A stretch of DNA of 64,000 nt from Micromonospora sp. WMMD1128 (GTDB lineage Bacteria; Actinomycetota; Actinomycetes; Mycobacteriales; Micromonosporaceae), in contig NZ_CP114902.1 in the NCBI RefSeq assembly GCF_027497235.1, positions 6,288,001 to 6,352,000 of the forward strand. The letters are read 5' to 3'. A model generated the notes under the pieces. That model was not told where the DNA came from and ran no database searches. It saw only the letters and a program-made list of their open reading frames with translations. Shown piece by piece: positions 43,514 through 53,107 of the stretch. Position 1 is the first letter of the stretch, and the number at the start of each line of letters is the position of its first letter. A program made the position numbers and the translations under genes.

Positions 43514-44879
43514 CGTCGTCGGACTCCTCCGGGCGCAGCACGCGGACCTGCTCGATCCGGTGCCTGTCGACCTCCACCACGGTGAACTCGTAACCGGCCT
43601 CGTCGACCGTCTCGCCGGGCACCGGAATGCGCCCGAGCCGGGCCATCAGGAAGCCGCCGAGCGTCTCGTACGGCCCCTCGGGCAGCCGGAACCCGGTCTG
43701 CTCGACCAGCTCGTCGGCGCGCAGCACGCCGTCCACCAGGACCGTCCGCTCCCCGCCGGGCACGGTCAGCTCCGCCGGCCCCAGGTCGTCCACCGCGGCC
43801 GGGTCGAACTCGTCGGCGATCTCCCCGACCAGCTCCTCGACCAGGTCCTCCACGGTCACCACGCCGTCGGTGCCGCCGTACTCGTCGACCACGATCGCCA
43901 GGTCCGCGCCGGCGTCCTTCAGGGCGGCGAGCACCCCGTCCAGGTCCAGGCTCTCCGGCACGTACACCGGTTCCCGGGCGACCGCGGCAACCGTGGTGCC
44001 GGCCCGGCGGGCCAGCGGCACACCGAGCGCGTCGGGCACCCCGGCGACGCCGGTGACCAGGTCGAGCGTCTCCTCGTACACCGGGAACCGGGTCCGGCCG
44101 GTGCGCCGGGACGCCTCCAGCAGCTCGGCCACCGAGGCGGTGGCGCGCAGCGCGACCACGTCCACCCGCGGGGTCATCGCCTCGGCGGCCCGCTTGTCGC
44201 CGAAGCGGATCGTACGGCGCAGCAGCATCGCGGTGTCCGGCGGCAGCGCGCCGGCCCGGGCCGAGATGGCCGCCAGCAACCCCAACTCCTCCGGGGAGCG
44301 GGCGCTCGCCAACTCCTCCTGCGGCTCCACACCGAGCCGGCGGACCAGCCGGTTGGCCGAGTCGTTGAGCAGCCGGATCAGCCACCCGCAGGCGCGGGAG
44401 AAGGCGCGCATCGGCGCGGCGGTGACAAGCGCGGCCGGCATCGGGCGGGCCAGCGCGAGATTCTTCGGCACCAGCTCACCGAAGAGCATCGAGAGGAGCG
44501 TGGCCAGGGCCAGGGCGAGCAGCCCGGCGAAGCGGTCCGCCCCGCCGAACGGGTGCAGCAGCGGCGTCACGAGCCGGGCCAGGGCCGGCTCGGCGAGATA
44601 TCCGGTGAGCAGCGCGGTGATGGTGATGCCGAGCTGGGCGCCGGAGAGCTGGAAGGACAGGTCCCGCAGCGCCCGGCGGACCGTGGCGGCCCGGGCGTCC
44701 CCCTCGCCGGCCCGCCTGTCGATCTCCGCGCGGTCGACGGTGACCAGGGCGAACTCGGCCGCGACGAAGAAGGCGTTGCCGGCGGTCAGCAGCACGAAGC
44801 CGACCAGGGGCAACAGCGTCAGAACCAGCAGGCCGTCGATGGGCGTGATTGTGGCACGCGGGCGCCGGTGGCGGGTCAC
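43506..44879 (-). CDS. CNNM/CBS-domain membrane protein (CorC/hemolysin C family), long form
   Basis: A protein of about 457 residues. Four N-terminal helices with GNAFFVAAEFALVTVDR, GAQLGITITALLTGYLAEPAL and LFGELVPKNLALARP define the CNNM domain. A CBS pair follows, with DEYGGTDGVVTVEDLVEELVGEI, and a CorC_HlyC domain covers about 370-457 (VDGVLRADELVEQTGFRLPEGPYETLGGFL). A Mg2+ or Co2+ export or homeostasis role is suggested by the family. Starts at GTG 44879 or ATG 44897 are possible; the latter overlaps the divergent GPP34 start. No ribosome site is clear at either. Confidence 0.88.
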   Translation of the reverse strand: MTRHRRPRATITPIDGLLVLTLLPLVGFVLLTAGNAFFVAAEFALVTVDRAEIDRRAGEGDARAATVRRALRDLSFQLSGAQLGITITALLTGYLAEPALARLVTPLLHPFGGADRFAGLLALALATLLSMLFGELVPKNLALARPMPAALVTAAPMRAFSRACGWLIRLLNDSANRLVRRLGVEPQEELASARSPEELGLLAAISARAGALPPDTAMLLRRTIRFGDKRAAEAMTPRVDVVALRATASVAELLEASRRTGRTRFPVYEETLDLVTGVAGVPDALGVPLARRAGTTVAAVAREPVYVPESLDLDGVLAALKDAGADLAIVVDEYGGTDGVVTVEDLVEELVGEIADEFDPAAVDDLGPAELTVPGGERTVLVDGVLRADELVEQTGFRLPEGPYETLGGFLMARLGRIPVPGETVDEAGYEFTVVEVDRHRIEQVRVLRPEESDDGA

Positions 44880-44895
44880 CCGTAGCGTGGCGGGC

Positions 44896-45567
44896 ATGGA
44901 CGGTCTGCTGCTCACCGACGAACTGGTCCTGCTCGCCTACGACGACGGGGGCGCCAACCGGCTCGGCCGGCCGCACCTCGACTACGGCCTCGCCGGGGCG
45001 CTGCTGTTGGAGCTGGCACTCGCCCGCCGGGTGGAGGTGGCCGACAAACGGCTGGTGGTGACCGACCCGACCCCGACCGGTGTGCCGCTGCTGGACGAGG
45101 CACTGGCCACCGTGGGAGCCGGTCGGCCGCGCAAGCCCAAGGACTGGATCGGCAAGCTGTCCAAGGGCCTGCCGGACCGGGTGCTCGACGGGCTGGTCGG
45201 CGCCGGGGTGCTGCGCCGGGAGTCCGACCGGGTGCTGCTGGTCTTCCCGCGTACCCGCTATCCCTCGCCGACCGGCGCGGAGCCGGCAGCGGAGACCGCG
45301 GCCCGGGAGCGGATGGTGGCCGCGCTCGTCGGCAACGGTCCGGTGGACGCCCGGACCGCCGCGCTGCTCACCCTGGCCCGGGCCGTCGGCCTGGACCGCA
45401 AGCTCTTCCGCGAGCTGCCGAAGGAGCGGGTCAAGGCCCGGCTGAACGAGATCGCCGCCGGTGACTGGGCCTCCGCCGCGGTGAAGAAGGCGATCGACGA
45501 GATGCAGGCCGCGGTGATCGTCGCCACCACAGTCGCCAGCACCGCGGCGATCTCCGCCGGAAGCTGA
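44896..45567 (+). CDS. GPP34 (GOLPH3-like) family protein
   Basis: A 223-residue protein of the GPP34/VPS74 family, which binds phosphoinositides in eukaryotes; the bacterial role is unknown. Family features: the N-terminal LLLTDELVLLAYDDGGANRL, a helical core with LDYGLAGALLLELALARRVEV, and GRPRKPKDWIGKLSKGLPDRVLDGLVGAGVLRRE, where a short insertion resembles the beta-hairpin membrane contact. Start ATG 44896, divergent from the CNNM gene with little or no gap. A hairpin follows the stop. Confidence 0.88.
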   Translation: MDGLLLTDELVLLAYDDGGANRLGRPHLDYGLAGALLLELALARRVEVADKRLVVTDPTPTGVPLLDEALATVGAGRPRKPKDWIGKLSKGLPDRVLDGLVGAGVLRRESDRVLLVFPRTRYPSPTGAEPAAETAARERMVAALVGNGPVDARTAALLTLARAVGLDRKLFRELPKERVKARLNEIAAGDWASAAVKKAIDEMQAAVIVATTVASTAAISAGS

Positions 45568-45571
45568 GACG

Positions 45572-45607
45572 ACGACGGCGGCACCGCGCGGGTGCCGCCG
45601 CCGTCGT
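45572..45607. terminator. Hairpin terminator between GPP34 and the EtfD-like gene
   Basis: ACGACGGCGGCACC pairs with GGTGCCGCCGCCGTCGT (a three-base bulge), just after the GPP34 stop and between convergent genes. Confidence 0.7.
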
Positions 45608-45633
45608 GGCCCGGCTTCCCGCCGGGGTACGCC

Positions 45634-47877
45634 TCAACCGGCCGCCGGCGCGGCCTCCTTCTCACCGGACGGCGACTCGGGCCTGACCGAGCGCAGCAGC
45701 ACGCTCGCCACGTCGACCACCTCGACGTCCTCGCCGGCGCCCTTGCCGTTCACCCCGTCGTTGAGCATCGTCGAGCAGAACGGGCAGCCGACCGCGATGG
45801 TCTTCGCCCCGGTGGACATGGCCTCCTCGACCCGGTCCACGTTGATCCGCTTGCCGATCTTCTCCTCCATCCACATCCGGGCGCCGCCGGCGCCACAGCA
45901 GAAGGAGCGCTCGCTGTTGCGCGGCATCTCGACGAGGCCGCTGTCGCGGCCCGCACCGGAATCGGACGCTGCGCCACCCCGGCCATCTCCGATGGCACTG
46001 CCGAGCACCTCACGGGGGGCGGCGAAGATCCGGTTGTGCCGGCCCAGGTAGCAGGGGTCGTGGTAGGTCACGCCGCCGTCGACCGGCTGCACCGGGGTGA
46101 GCTTGCCGGCGCTGACCAGGTGGGCCAGCAACTGGGTGTGGTGCACCACCTCGAACTCGCCGCCGAGCTGGCCGTACTCGTTGCCCAGGGTGTTGAAGCA
46201 GTGCGGGCAGGTCGCCACGATCTTCCGCTTGCTCTTCTCCCGGCCCTCGAACGCCTCGTTGAGCGTCTCGACGTTCTGCTGGGCGAGCATCTGGAAGACG
46301 AACTCGTTGCCGATCCGGCGGGCCGGGTCACCGGAGCAGGTCTCGCCCTCGCCGAGGATGGCGAAGCTGACGCCGGCCTCGTTCAGCAGCGTGGCGACCG
46401 CGCGGGTGGTCTTCTTGGCCCGGTCCTCGAACGCGCCGGCGCAGCCGACCCAGAACAGGTACTCGAAGTCGTCGACCTCGCCGACCCGGGGCACCTCGAA
46501 CCCGAGCCCCTTGGTCCAGTCCTCGCGGGTGTTCTGCGGCGCGCCCCACGGGTTGCCCTTGTTCTCCAGGTTGCGCAGCATGACGCCGGCCTCGGACGGG
46601 AAGCTCGACTCGATCAGCACCTGGTAGCGGCGCATGTCGACGATGTGGTCGACGTGCTCGATGTCCACCGGGCACTGCTCGACGCAGGCACCGCAGGTGG
46701 TGCAGGACCAGAGCACGTCCGGGTCGATGACGCCGCCGGACTCGGCGGTGCCGATCAGCGGCCGGTCGGCCTCGGCCATGGCCAGCACGTCGACGCCGGC
46801 CAGCTGCTCCGCGGTGCCCTTCTCCTCGCCGGTCACGTCCTTGCCGCCGCCGGCCAGCAGGTAGGGCGCCTTGGCGTACGCGTGGTCGCGCAGGCTGAGC
46901 ACCAGCAGCTTCGGGGACAGCGGCTTACCGGTGTTCCAGGCCGGGCACTGCGACTGGCACCTGCCGCACTCGGTGCAGGTGCTGAAGTCGAGCAGGCCCT
47001 TCCAGGTGAACTGCTCGACCTGGGCGACGCCGAACTGGTCGGACTCGGGGTCGGCCTCCTCGAAGTCGAGCGGCTTGCCCTCGCTCGTCATCGGGCGCAG
47101 CGGGCCCAGGCCGGATCCGGCGGGCTTCGCCGGGTCGCGCTTGAAGAAGATGTTGGGGAAGGCCAGGAAGCGGTGCCAGGCCACGCCCATGGTGACGTTC
47201 AGCGAGATCACGATGAGCCACGTCATCGAGATCACGATCTTGATGAGGGCGGCCACGCTGACGCCGGCCGACCAGTCGGGGAGCGCGGCGCCGACCGCGT
47301 GGCTCAGCGGGGTGGCCCACAGCGGGTACTCGAAGTGATCGGTGGCGACCTTGAAGCCCCGGATGACGAACCCGAAGATCAGGACCAGCAGCACGACCCA
47401 CTCGACGAAGTAGCCCTGCCACATGGTCGACCCGGTGAATCGGGACAGGCCGCCGGGACGGGTCGGCCGGTTGCGCAGCCGGATGGCCATCAGCACCACG
47501 ATGCCGACCAGACCCAGGATGCCGATCCACTCGGTCGCCAGGCCGAACACGGTCCAGTGCCCGATCACCGGCAGCCCGCCACCGGGCGAGACCACCTCGA
47601 AGTACGCCTCGAGCACCAGCAGCGACAGCACGATGAAGCCGACCATCACGAACCAGTGGGCGGCCCCGACCACGCTCCACTTCAGCATGCGGGTGTGGCC
47701 GGCGGTCTCCACCAACATCTTCGTCGTGCGGGCGCCCTTGTCGGCGAACCGTTCGGGCGCGGGCTGCCCGAGCCGGATGACGGCCGTCATCTTCATGACC
47801 GCGCGTACCGCAAGCCACACCGCGACGGCGGTGATGGCGGCCGCGAGGATCGTGGTGACGATCTGGACGCTGCCCAT
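45634..47877 (-). CDS. EtfD-like membrane Fe-S oxidoreductase (heterodisulfide reductase-type)
   Basis: A 747-residue membrane electron carrier. Residues 1-260 hold about six helices (MVGFIVLSLLVLEAYF, VEWVVLLVLIFGFVIRG and others) of a cytochrome-b-like NarI/HdrE type. Two 4Fe-4S ferredoxin sites follow near 310-410 (CTECGRCQSQCP; CTTCGACVEQCP), then two CCG domains (GEGETCSGDPARR...CPHCFNT; HDPCYLGRHN...SFCCGAGG). This matches EtfD/Rv0338c, which passes ETF electrons from acyl-CoA dehydrogenases to menaquinone. An operator like that of the acyl-CoA dehydrogenase lies 50 bases upstream. Start ATG 47877 after GGGAGGCC. Confidence 0.9.
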   Translation of the reverse strand: MGSVQIVTTILAAAITAVAVWLAVRAVMKMTAVIRLGQPAPERFADKGARTTKMLVETAGHTRMLKWSVVGAAHWFVMVGFIVLSLLVLEAYFEVVSPGGGLPVIGHWTVFGLATEWIGILGLVGIVVLMAIRLRNRPTRPGGLSRFTGSTMWQGYFVEWVVLLVLIFGFVIRGFKVATDHFEYPLWATPLSHAVGAALPDWSAGVSVAALIKIVISMTWLIVISLNVTMGVAWHRFLAFPNIFFKRDPAKPAGSGLGPLRPMTSEGKPLDFEEADPESDQFGVAQVEQFTWKGLLDFSTCTECGRCQSQCPAWNTGKPLSPKLLVLSLRDHAYAKAPYLLAGGGKDVTGEEKGTAEQLAGVDVLAMAEADRPLIGTAESGGVIDPDVLWSCTTCGACVEQCPVDIEHVDHIVDMRRYQVLIESSFPSEAGVMLRNLENKGNPWGAPQNTREDWTKGLGFEVPRVGEVDDFEYLFWVGCAGAFEDRAKKTTRAVATLLNEAGVSFAILGEGETCSGDPARRIGNEFVFQMLAQQNVETLNEAFEGREKSKRKIVATCPHCFNTLGNEYGQLGGEFEVVHHTQLLAHLVSAGKLTPVQPVDGGVTYHDPCYLGRHNRIFAAPREVLGSAIGDGRGGAASDSGAGRDSGLVEMPRNSERSFCCGAGGARMWMEEKIGKRINVDRVEEAMSTGAKTIAVGCPFCSTMLNDGVNGKGAGEDVEVVDVASVLLRSVRPESPSGEKEAAPAAG

Positions 47878-47926
47878 CGAGTTGGCCTCCCGGTCTGCTG
47901 CTTGTCAGTGCAGCCTACGCGGAAGG

Positions 47927-47940
47927 TTACTCGACAGTAA
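47927..47940. promoter_or_regulatory. TetR-type operator candidate upstream of the EtfD-like gene
   Basis: On the minus strand TTACTGTCGAGTAA, a perfect 5+5 inverted repeat around GTCG (extended by one more base pair on each side: GTTACT...AGTAAC at 47926-47941), lies 50-63 bases before the start. It matches the palindromes upstream of the acyl-CoA dehydrogenase (TTACT-N4-RGTAR). A TAGGCT -10-like hexamer follows. Confidence 0.7.
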
Positions 47941-48054
47941 CGTGAGTCTTCTCGCATCGGCCACGCCGCCCTGCCGCCACCTTAGGCGGATCGACGCCCG
48001 GGTGCCGGGCAGGGGCGGCGTGACGTGACGTGAGCCGGGACGGAGAGGCGCCGC

Positions 48055-48318
48055 TCAGCGCCAGCGAGAGAGCAGGATCAGCGAGGAGACCATCGCGCCG
48101 AAGCCCACCGCGAGGTTCCAGTAGCCCCAGGAGGCGACCGGGTACGCCTGCTCGGAAAGGTAGTAGACGACCAGCCAGCCGATGCCGACCACGATCAGCG
48201 CGACGGCGGTGACCGGCAGCCAGATCGGGCTAGGCTTGCGCGTCGACGCCGTCGCCGTCGGACGCACGTCCGTCGGCGGGGTGTACACCTTCTTCTTGCG
48301 GACCTGAGACTTGGGCAC
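48055..48318 (-). CDS. crgA: Cell division protein CrgA
   Basis: An 87-residue membrane protein that coordinates FtsZ-ring and septal peptidoglycan assembly in actinomycetes. A basic N-terminus (VPKSQVRKKKVYTPPTDVRP) is followed by two membrane helices (PIWLPVTAVALIVVGIGWLVVYYL and WGYWNLAVGFGAMVSSLILL), with the YLSEQAYPVASWGYWN loop typical of CrgA between them. The long frame extends upstream, but GTG 48318, with GGAGAG six to seven bases before, gives the normal family length. It sits beside the division/signalling cluster as in Streptomyces and Mycobacterium. Confidence 0.9.
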   Translation of the reverse strand: MPKSQVRKKKVYTPPTDVRPTATASTRKPSPIWLPVTAVALIVVGIGWLVVYYLSEQAYPVASWGYWNLAVGFGAMVSSLILLSRWR

Positions 48319-48548
48319 GACGCTCTCCAGAGGGGGGTACGACCTCGTCCGGCCTGACAACCGGGCGCGGGGGCGACGGTCCATGGCCAATAATGTTCGA
48401 CAGCTAGCGTAGTCCGGACGGGCCGTCCAAGCCACGAATGGGGCCGGGCCGGTGCGGGGAGTTACCGAAAAGAGCGGACTTTTCGGGTCGAGCAGGTCGG
48501 TTCGCATCGACGCGGGCCGGAACGAGACGACGGGAAAGGGAACGCCCG

Positions 48549-49355
48549 GTGGAGTACACGTCCGGCGCCGCCTCCTGGCAGAAGGCCCTCCGCCGCGCGG
48601 TCGCCGGCCTGCTGCCCCGCCGGGCGCGCCAGCGACGCCCGGGATGGTCGATCGGCGTACCCCTGATCGCCGCCGCGGCCGGGCTGCTCTTCACCACGAG
48701 CGCGACCACCGCCGGCGGCACCCCGCTTCGGGAGGACCGGCGACCCCAGCTCACCCAGCTCATCGAAGACCGGCGCGAGCAGGTGGCGGCCAGCGAGGCC
48801 AAGGCCGCCCGGCTGCGCGACGAGGTCGAGGCCCGCACCGAGTCGCTCGCCGGCACCGACGGGCCGGTGAAGACGCAGCGCGAACGGGCCGCCGCGAGCC
48901 GGCAGGCCGCCGGGTTCACCGCGCTCACCGGCACCGGGATCACGATCGAGCTGAACGACGCCGACTGGGGCCCCGGCCAGCCGCTGCCCAAGGGCGCCAG
49001 CAACGACGACCTGGTCGTGCACCAGGGCGACGTGCAGGCGGTCGTGAACGCGCTCTGGGCCGGCGGCGCGGAGGCCATGTCAATCATGAACGTCCGCGTG
49101 CTGAGCACCAGCGCGGTACGCTGCGTCGGTAACACCCTGCTGCTGCACGGCCGGGTTTACTCCCCTCCTTTCAAGATCGTGGCCATCGGTGATCCCGCCG
49201 GGTTCCAGCGGGCGCTCGCCGCCTCTGAAGGAGTCCGGGTGTTCAAAGAAGTAGCCGATCACTACCAGCTCGGCTACACCGAGCACGTCTCCGACGTCAC
49301 CGTGCCCGCGTTCGAGGACTCCACCGCGCTCCAGTCGGCGACGGTGCCCCGGTGA
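48549..49355 (+). CDS. DUF881-family membrane protein
   Basis: A 268-residue protein. One membrane helix near residues 32-52 ([22 protein letters not shown]), a coiled-coil stalk ([31 protein letters not shown]), then the DUF881 domain: [45 protein letters not shown] and [14 protein letters not shown]. Bacillus YlxW/YlxX belong to this family. Start GTG 48549 after GGAAAGGGAA. Its stop overlaps the sortase start by four bases (GTGA). Confidence 0.85.
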   Translation: MEYTSGAASWQKALRRAVAGLLPRRARQRRPGWSIGVPLIAAAAGLLFTTSATTAGGTPLREDRRPQLTQLIEDRREQVAASEAKAARLRDEVEARTESLAGTDGPVKTQRERAAASRQAAGFTALTGTGITIELNDADWGPGQPLPKGASNDDLVVHQGDVQAVVNALWAGGAEAMSIMNVRVLSTSAVRCVGNTLLLHGRVYSPPFKIVAIGDPAGFQRALAASEGVRVFKEVADHYQLGYTEHVSDVTVPAFEDSTALQSATVPR

Positions 49356-50866
49356 CCGGCGACGATCCCCACGAGCGTGACGCTCGCGGTCACGGCCGAC
49401 AACCGCAGGAGGACAGGACCGCGTTCCTCCCGAAGATCGACCGCCCGACGCCACCGCCCCCGCTGGACCTGCCCTGGCCCGACGCCGGCCCGTCCCACTC
49501 CGCCCCGGCGCGGCGCGGCGCCACCGCCCGCCCGACCGCACCCCCGCCGCCCGCCTGGCCGGGCAACCAGTCCCGCCCGCCGGAGACGCCCCAGGTCGAC
49601 CCCCGGCGGTACGCCGGTCCCACGGCCCCCACCCCCGACCGGCGGTTCGCGCCACCGGATCGGGGGACGCACTCCCGCCCGCCCGTCGACGGCCCCTACG
49701 ACCGCCGCACCGGCCCGGACCGTTCCGACATGCCGTCCGGGTGGCCCGGGGCCGGCGTGCGACCGGCCGCGCCGGGTGACGGGCCCACCGACTTCATCCC
49801 GCCGCTGACCGGGCGGTCCGAGCGGCACTCCGCCGCATCCGAGCGGCACCCCGGCGGACCCGAGCGGCGCTCCGGTACGCCCGGCGGACCCGAGCGGCAC
49901 TCCGGCGTACCCCGGGCGGGTGGCCCGGTCGGACGCGGCCCGGACGTGCCCGCACCGGCCGACCCCGGCGCGACCGCGGTGCTGCCCACCGTCCCCCGCC
50001 GGCCGGCCGATCCGCTGCTGGACGCCACCGGGCTGATGGGCGCGGTGCCCCCGGCGCCGGCCACCGGCGACGGTGGTGGCGAGCCGCCGGCCGAGCCGCC
50101 GCGACCACGGCGCGGCGAGCGGGTGGTGCAACTCCGGCCGGAGCAGACCGGCGAGGGATATCGCAGCGTCTACTCCGAGCTGACCCGCCCCACCGCCGCC
50201 TCCCGCCTGCGCACGGTCGTCCGCGGCGCGGGCGAGCTGCTGATCACGTTCGGGCTGGTGGTGCTGCTCTTCGCCGGATACGAGATCTGGGGCAAGTCGG
50301 TCATCGTCGACGCCCACCAGAACGACCTGAACGGCCAGCTCGCCCAGGAGTGGGCGGCCGACCCGACGGTCGGCCCGACCACCGGCCCGAGCACGAAGCC
50401 GAAGCCGCCGGCCGAGGGGAAGCCGGTCGCCGGCCTCTACATCCCGAAGCTCGACAAGCACTGGGTGGTGGTCGAAGGGGTCAGCCCGGACGACATCCGC
50501 TACGCCCCCGGCCACTACCCGGACAGCGCCATGCCCGGCGAGGTGGGCAACTTCTCCGTCGCCGGCCACCGCATCCGGTCCACGTTCTGGCGGCTGGACG
50601 AGCTGAAGCCGGACGACGCCATCGTGGTCGAGACCAAGACCGATTGGCTCGTCTACCAGGTCTACCAGCAGCGCATCGTCAAGCCGTCCCAGGTCGAGGT
50701 GGTCGCTCCGGTGCCGGGCAAACCGGGCAGCAAGGCGACCGAGAAGCTGCTCACGCTCACCACCTGCAACCCCAAGTTCGACAACTACCAGCGGCTGATC
50801 ATCCACGCCCGTTTCGACCACGCCCAGGCCAAGTCGGCGGGCCGACCGGCCGAGCTGGAGGGCTGA
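49352..50866 (+). CDS. Class E sortase
   Basis: A 504-residue membrane transpeptidase. It has an unusually long N-terminal Pro/Arg-rich disordered region (residues 1 to about 285, cytoplasmic), one membrane helix ([25 protein letters not shown], about 290-312) and the sortase domain (about 360-495) with catalytic His in VAGHRIRS, Cys in LTLTTCNP and Arg in LIIHARF. Class E sortases attach proteins through LAxTG-type signals in actinomycetes. Start GTG overlaps the DUF881 stop; a small membrane protein follows after 3 bases. The N-terminal extension is the odd feature. Confidence 0.9.
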   Translation: MTGDDPHERDARGHGRQPQEDRTAFLPKIDRPTPPPPLDLPWPDAGPSHSAPARRGATARPTAPPPPAWPGNQSRPPETPQVDPRRYAGPTAPTPDRRFAPPDRGTHSRPPVDGPYDRRTGPDRSDMPSGWPGAGVRPAAPGDGPTDFIPPLTGRSERHSAASERHPGGPERRSGTPGGPERHSGVPRAGGPVGRGPDVPAPADPGATAVLPTVPRRPADPLLDATGLMGAVPPAPATGDGGGEPPAEPPRPRRGERVVQLRPEQTGEGYRSVYSELTRPTAASRLRTVVRGAGELLITFGLVVLLFAGYEIWGKSVIVDAHQNDLNGQLAQEWAADPTVGPTTGPSTKPKPPAEGKPVAGLYIPKLDKHWVVVEGVSPDDIRYAPGHYPDSAMPGEVGNFSVAGHRIRSTFWRLDELKPDDAIVVETKTDWLVYQVYQQRIVKPSQVEVVAPVPGKPGSKATEKLLTLTTCNPKFDNYQRLIIHARFDHAQAKSAGRPAELEG

Positions 50867-50869
50867 CCC

Positions 50870-51151
50870 GTGTACTCGTGGATCTGGCGGAAGCTGCCGT
50901 TCGGGCTGCCCGGCAAGCTGATCGGGTCGATGCTGCTCGCCGTCGCCACCGTCGCCCTGCTCTGGCTCGTGGTCTTCCCGTGGGCCGAGCCGCTGCTGCC
51001 CTTCGACGACGTGCAGGTCACCCAGGATTCCGGCGTCCCCGGCGGCGGCAGCGGAGAGCTGACCGACCCGACCGCGCAGCCGGACGAGGACGAGGAACTC
51101 CCCTACGACATCGAGACGAACAACGCCCCACCCTCCACTCCGGGCAGGTGA
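50870..51151 (+). CDS. Small membrane protein after the sortase
   Basis: A 93-residue protein. MYSWIWRKLPFGLPGKLIGS leads to one membrane helix (MLLAVATVALLWLVVFPWAEPLL), then an acidic extracytoplasmic tail (DDVQVTQDSG...DEDEELPYDIETNNAPP). It starts at GTG 50870, three bases after the sortase stop, in the same operon. The family is found in this position in other actinomycetes; function unknown. It has no sortase signal. Confidence 0.8.
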   Translation: MYSWIWRKLPFGLPGKLIGSMLLAVATVALLWLVVFPWAEPLLPFDDVQVTQDSGVPGGGSGELTDPTAQPDEDEELPYDIETNNAPPSTPGR

Positions 51152-51240
51152 CCCCGTGACCCGGGCCCCGGTGGTGGCCGCCCGAGGTCGACGCGCGACG
51201 CCTGGCCGCGTTCGCCACCGCCTGAAGCCCTCCGGTACGC

Positions 51241-51275
51241 CACGTGGCGGCCCCCCGGGTGGGGCACCGCCACGT
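51241..51275. terminator. Hairpin between the sortase operon and pknB
   Basis: ACGTGGCGGCCCC can pair with GGGGCACCGCCACGT (one bulge) between convergent transcripts. In actinomycetes with a trpG/pabA gene at this position it would lie here; only about 140 bases remain. Confidence 0.55.
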
Positions 51276-51289
51276 CGTGTCGGCCGGGA

Positions 51290-53107
51290 TCAGCGGTCGC
51301 GGGTGGGCGGGACGGACGGGAACGGGAAACCGCCGCCACCACCGGCGCCGGGCGTGCTCGGCGACGCGCTGGGGGTCGCGCTCGGCGACGGGCTCTCGGA
51401 CTCCTCCTCAAGCGGCACGTCGACCTCGATGGTCACGGTCGAGCCCTTGGCCAGTTTGGTCCCCGCGGACGGCGACTGACGGCTCACCTTGCCGGCCTTC
51501 GCCGGCTCGACCTCGTCGCCGTCCCGGACCTTCACGTCGTAGCCGGCGTCCTCCAGCCGCTGCTTCGCCTGGTCCTCCGTGTAGCCGCGGACGTTCGGCA
51601 CCTCGTTGATGTTGCCCTTGGAGACCTCGAGGGTCACCTTGCTCCCCGGGGCCACCGTGCTGCCCTCCTTGGGCGTCACGTCGATGACCTGGTCCTTCGG
51701 CGCCGCGTCGCTCACGTCCTTGCGGTCGACGGTGAGCCCGAGGCTCTTCAGCTGGGCCTCCACGCTGGTGAAGGTGCCGCCCTTCAGCCCCTCCGGGATG
51801 GTGACCTCGCCCGGGCCGGTGCACATCTGGATCGTGACGGCGCTGTTCTTCTCCACCCGGAGGCCCGGACCGGGGCTCTGCCCGACCACGGTGCCCTCCT
51901 TGCACTCGGTGTTCTGCACCGGAGTGCCGGCGGCGAACCGCAGCCCGGCCTTCGTGAGCTCGGCCTGCGCGTCGGCCTGCGTGCGGTCCACGAGCTGCGG
52001 CACGGACACCTTGTCGTTGCCGGCCTGGTTCAGCCAGAGCGCCGTACCCAGCGCGATCACCGCGAGCACGCCGAGCGCGGCGAACGTGGCGATGACCCAG
52101 GAGGAACTCTTGCGCTTGCGCGGGTCACCCACCCGGGCCGGCGCCTGCTGCCGGGTCTGCGGGCCCATCATCTGGGTCTGCTGCGCCGCCTGGAAGCCGC
52201 CCGCCGCGGCCCCCATCGGCATGGTCTCCTCGGCCGGCATCACCGGAGTGGCGAGCACCGGGCGGCCGGCGGCGGCGCGGAGCAGATCCGCCCGCATTTC
52301 GCCGGCGCTCTGGTAGCGGTTGAGCGGGTTCTTCGACAGCGCCTTCAGCACGATGGCGTCGACCGCCGGATTCACGTCCGGGTTGATCGTGCTCGGCGTC
52401 GGCGGCTGCTCCCGCACATGCTGGTAGGCGACGCTGACCGGGCTGTCGCCGACGAACGGCGGGTGCCCGCAGAGCAGCTCGAACAGCACGCACCCGGCCG
52501 CGTAGACGTCGGAACGGGCGTCCACCGACTCGCCGCGCGCCTGCTCGGGGGAAAGATATTGCGCGGTGCCGATGACCGCGCTTGTCTGCGTCATGGTGGT
52601 GGCGCCGCTGGCGAGCGCCCGGGCGATGCCGAAGTCCATCACCTTGACCTGGCCGGTCTGGGTGAGCATCACGTTGCCGGGCTTGATGTCCCGGTGGATG
52701 ATCCCGTGCCGGTGGCTGAACTCCAGCGCGGCGCACATGTCGGCGCAGATCTCCAGCGCCCGGCGCGGCTGGAGCCGCCCCTCGACGCCGAGGACCTCCT
52801 TCAGGGTCCGCCCGTTGACGAACTCCATCACGATGAACGGCAGCGTCTCGCCGGTCGGCGCGGTCTCCTCGCCGGTGTCGTAGACGGCGACGATGGCCGG
52901 GTGGTTGAGCGAGGCGGCGTTCTGCGCCTCCCGGCGGAACCGCATCTGGAACGTGGCGTCGCGGGCCAGGTCGGCACGAAGCATCTTGATCGCGACGTCC
53001 CGCCCGAGCCGCAGATCGCGGCCACGGTGCACCTCGGCCATGCCGCCGTAGCCCAGCAGCTCGCCGACCTGGTACCTGCCACCGAGCAGGCGGGCCTGCG
53101 CTGTCAT
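51290..53107 (-). CDS. pknB: Serine/threonine kinase PknB with PASTA repeats
   Basis: A 605-residue transmembrane kinase that senses muropeptides and lipid II and controls wall growth. The N-terminal kinase domain (residues 10-275) has GYGGMAEVH (G-loop), AIKML (Lys), HRDIKPGN (catalytic Asp), DFGIA and the GTAQYLSPEQA activation segment. A membrane helix lies near 340 (VIATFAALGVLAVIALGTALWL). Three PASTA domains follow (KVSVPQLVDRTQADAQAEL; EVTIPEGLKGGTFTSVEAQL; NINEVPNVRGYTEDQAKQRL), then a Ser/Pro tail. Mycobacterial PknB has four. Start ATG overlaps the pknA stop (ATGA). Confidence 0.96.
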   Translation of the reverse strand: MTAQARLLGGRYQVGELLGYGGMAEVHRGRDLRLGRDVAIKMLRADLARDATFQMRFRREAQNAASLNHPAIVAVYDTGEETAPTGETLPFIVMEFVNGRTLKEVLGVEGRLQPRRALEICADMCAALEFSHRHGIIHRDIKPGNVMLTQTGQVKVMDFGIARALASGATTMTQTSAVIGTAQYLSPEQARGESVDARSDVYAAGCVLFELLCGHPPFVGDSPVSVAYQHVREQPPTPSTINPDVNPAVDAIVLKALSKNPLNRYQSAGEMRADLLRAAAGRPVLATPVMPAEETMPMGAAAGGFQAAQQTQMMGPQTRQQAPARVGDPRKRKSSSWVIATFAALGVLAVIALGTALWLNQAGNDKVSVPQLVDRTQADAQAELTKAGLRFAAGTPVQNTECKEGTVVGQSPGPGLRVEKNSAVTIQMCTGPGEVTIPEGLKGGTFTSVEAQLKSLGLTVDRKDVSDAAPKDQVIDVTPKEGSTVAPGSKVTLEVSKGNINEVPNVRGYTEDQAKQRLEDAGYDVKVRDGDEVEPAKAGKVSRQSPSAGTKLAKGSTVTIEVDVPLEEESESPSPSATPSASPSTPGAGGGGGFPFPSVPPTRDR

